NCBI RefSeq assembly: GCF_022402485.1
Contig: NZ_JAKRSA010000015.1
Location: 113,270 to 177,269, forward strand
From: Phenylobacterium sp.
GTDB taxonomy: Bacteria; Pseudomonadota; Alphaproteobacteria; Caulobacterales; Caulobacteraceae
Direction: 5' to 3'
Length of the DNA: 64,000 bases
Shown: piece by piece, positions 62,428 to 64,000 of the stretch
Layout: each line of letters starts with the position of its first letter
Position numbering within the stretch: the stretch's first letter is position 1
The notes under the pieces: generated by a model
Told to the model about the DNA's origin: nothing
What the model saw: the letters and a program-made list of their open reading frames with translations, nothing else
Databases searched by the model: none
Translations under genes and position numbers: made by a program

Positions 62428-64000
62428 CTACAGCCGTCCCTTCCGGAACCGCTCCTGGGCCTCGGCTCTCGCCTCGGCCTTCACCCGCTTGACCGCTGAG
62501 CGGTCGACGGTTTCGCCTTCGCCGGTGAGGACTTCGATGGCGAATTCCAGGTCCATGAGCTTCAGGCGCTTGATCTCGTCGCGCAGGCGGGCGGCGGTCT
62601 CGAACTCCAGGTCGGCGGCGGCTTGCCGCATGCGACCTTCCAGGTCGCGCAGGGTGGCCTTGAAGTTGTCGCCCATGAAGGGCCTGGCCTCTTCGGCGAG
62701 TTCGGTGCGGACCAGGGGGCGGTCCTTCTCATAGCCGCTGGCGAGGATTTCCTTGATCTGGCTCTTCACGCTCTCGGGCGTGATGCCGTGGGCGGTGTTG
62801 TAGGCCTCCTGCCGCTCGCGCCTTCGCTGGGTCTCGGCCATGGCGCGTTCCATGGAGCCGGTGATCCGATCGGCATAGAGGATCACCCGGCCGTCGATAT
62901 TGCGCGCCGCCCGGCCGATGGTCTGGATCAGGGAGGTCTCCGAGCGGAGGAAACCCTCCTTGTCGGCGTCCAGGATGGCCACCAGCCCGACCTCCGGGAT
63001 GTCGAGACCCTCCCGCAGCAGGTTGATCCCCACCAGCACGTCGAAGACGCCCAGCCGAAGATCGCGGATGATCTCGATGCGCTCAATGGTGTCGATGTCG
63101 GAGTGCATGTAGCGGACCTTCAGGCCCTGCTCGTGCATGTACTCCGTCAGGTCCTCAGCCATCTTCTTGGTGAGCACGGTGATCAGGCCGCGATAGCCCT
63201 GGGCGATAGTCTGTCGGACCTCGTCGATCACGTCGTCCACCTGGGAGAAGCCGTCCTTGGAGACCGGGCGGACTTCCACGGGGGGGTCGATGAGGCCGGT
63301 GGGCCGGATCACCTGTTCGACAAAGACCCCGCCGGTGCGCTCCATCTCCCAGGTGCCTGGTGTGGCCGACACATGGACGGTGTCGGGCCGCATGGCGTCC
63401 CATTCCTCGAACTTGAGCGGGCGGTTGTCGAGGCAGGAGGGCAGGCGGAAGCCGTATTCGGCCAGGGTGAACTTTCGCCGGTAGTCCCCGCGATACATGC
63501 CGCCGATCTGCGGCACAGCCTGGTGGCTCTCGTCCACGAACAGGAGCGCGTTCTCGGGGATGTATTCGAAGAAGGTGGGGGGCGGTTCGCCCGGTTGGCG
63601 CCCCGACAGATAGCGGCTGTAGTTCTCGATACCGGCGCAGGAGCCGGTGGCCTGGATCATCTCGATGTCGAAGGTGGTGCGCTGCTCCAGCCGCTGGGCT
63701 TCCAGCAGCTTGCCATTGGCCACCATCCAGTCGAGCCGTTCCTTGAGCTCGGCCTTGATCTGCAGAACCGCCTGATTGAGCGTCGGGCGCGGGGTCACGT
63801 GGTGGCTATTGGCGTAGATCTTGATCCCGTCCAGGTCGGCGGTCTTCTTGCCAGTCAGGGGATCGAACTCGACAATGGTCTCCACCTCGTCACCGAACAG
63901 GCTGACCCGCCAGGCGCGATCCTCGTAGTGGGCCGGGAAGATCTCGATGGTGTCGCCCCGGCGGCGGAAGGTTCCGCGCTCAAAGGCCTGATCGTTGCGC
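62428..64000 (-). CDS. uvrB: Excinuclease ABC subunit B, N-terminus beyond window
   Basis: [88 protein letters not shown]. Confidence 0.97.
   Translation of the reverse strand, partial: RNDQAFERGTFRRRGDTIEIFPAHYEDRAWRVSLFGDEVETIVEFDPLTGKKTADLDGIKIYANSHHVTPRPTLNQAVLQIKAELKERLDWMVANGKLLEAQRLEQRTTFDIEMIQATGSCAGIENYSRYLSGRQPGEPPPTFFEYIPENALLFVDESHQAVPQIGGMYRGDYRRKFTLAEYGFRLPSCLDNRPLKFEEWDAMRPDTVHVSATPGTWEMERTGGVFVEQVIRPTGLIDPPVEVRPVSKDGFSQVDDVIDEVRQTIAQGYRGLITVLTKKMAEDLTEYMHEQGLKVRYMHSDIDTIERIEIIRDLRLGVFDVLVGINLLREGLDIPEVGLVAILDADKEGFLRSETSLIQTIGRAARNIDGRVILYADRITGSMERAMAETQRRRERQEAYNTAHGITPESVKSQIKEILASGYEKDRPLVRTELAEEARPFMGDNFKATLRDLEGRMRQAAADLEFETAARLRDEIKRLKLMDLEFAIEVLTGEGETVDRSAVKRVKAEARAEAQERFRKGRL

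Overview
GC-rich alphaproteobacterial chromosomal window, most likely Caulobacteraceae (Caulobacter/Phenylobacterium-like) judging from gene content, a PleC-like kinase and an EcfG-type promoter. About 50 protein-coding genes can be supported; no rRNA, tRNA, CRISPR array, prophage or IS element was recognised. Main blocks: cytochrome c maturation (ccmF-ccmH), degP, a two-component system and glnE; an EF-hand / ECF sigma / membrane protein / Spy-like periplasmic sensor cluster; a PleC-like kinase and pepN; two adjacent acyl-CoA dehydrogenases; a VWA protein, a Sel1-type lipoprotein and a beta-helix protein; csbD-like and ettA; an ArsR-methyltransferase/metF/split metH operon; a TonB-dependent receptor; pyrC; a fused hydantoinase/oxoprolinase; a DjlA-like protein; an acyl-CoA/TetR locus; folA, thyA, ilvC; a TetR/TonB receptor/CYP153-like P450 locus; a polyprenyl synthase; and partial uvrB. 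The most notable non-coding signals read directly from the sequence are: a 20-bp perfect palindrome overlapping the promoter of the arsR-metF-metH operon, apparently with a leaderless start; a GGAAC-N17-CGTT EcfG-type promoter in front of the CsbD-like gene; four GANTC sites within 54 bp upstream of the PleC-like gene; TetR-operator-like palindromes at 50835-50856 and 55885-55900; and a perfect 25-bp tandem duplication spanning the stop codon of the VWA gene. Most of the window looks like conserved core genome. I did not find a clearly unprecedented multi-gene system; the best candidates for undescribed biology are the ECF/EF-hand locus and the Sel1-lipoprotein/beta-helix pair. All family calls come from reading motifs, without database searches.
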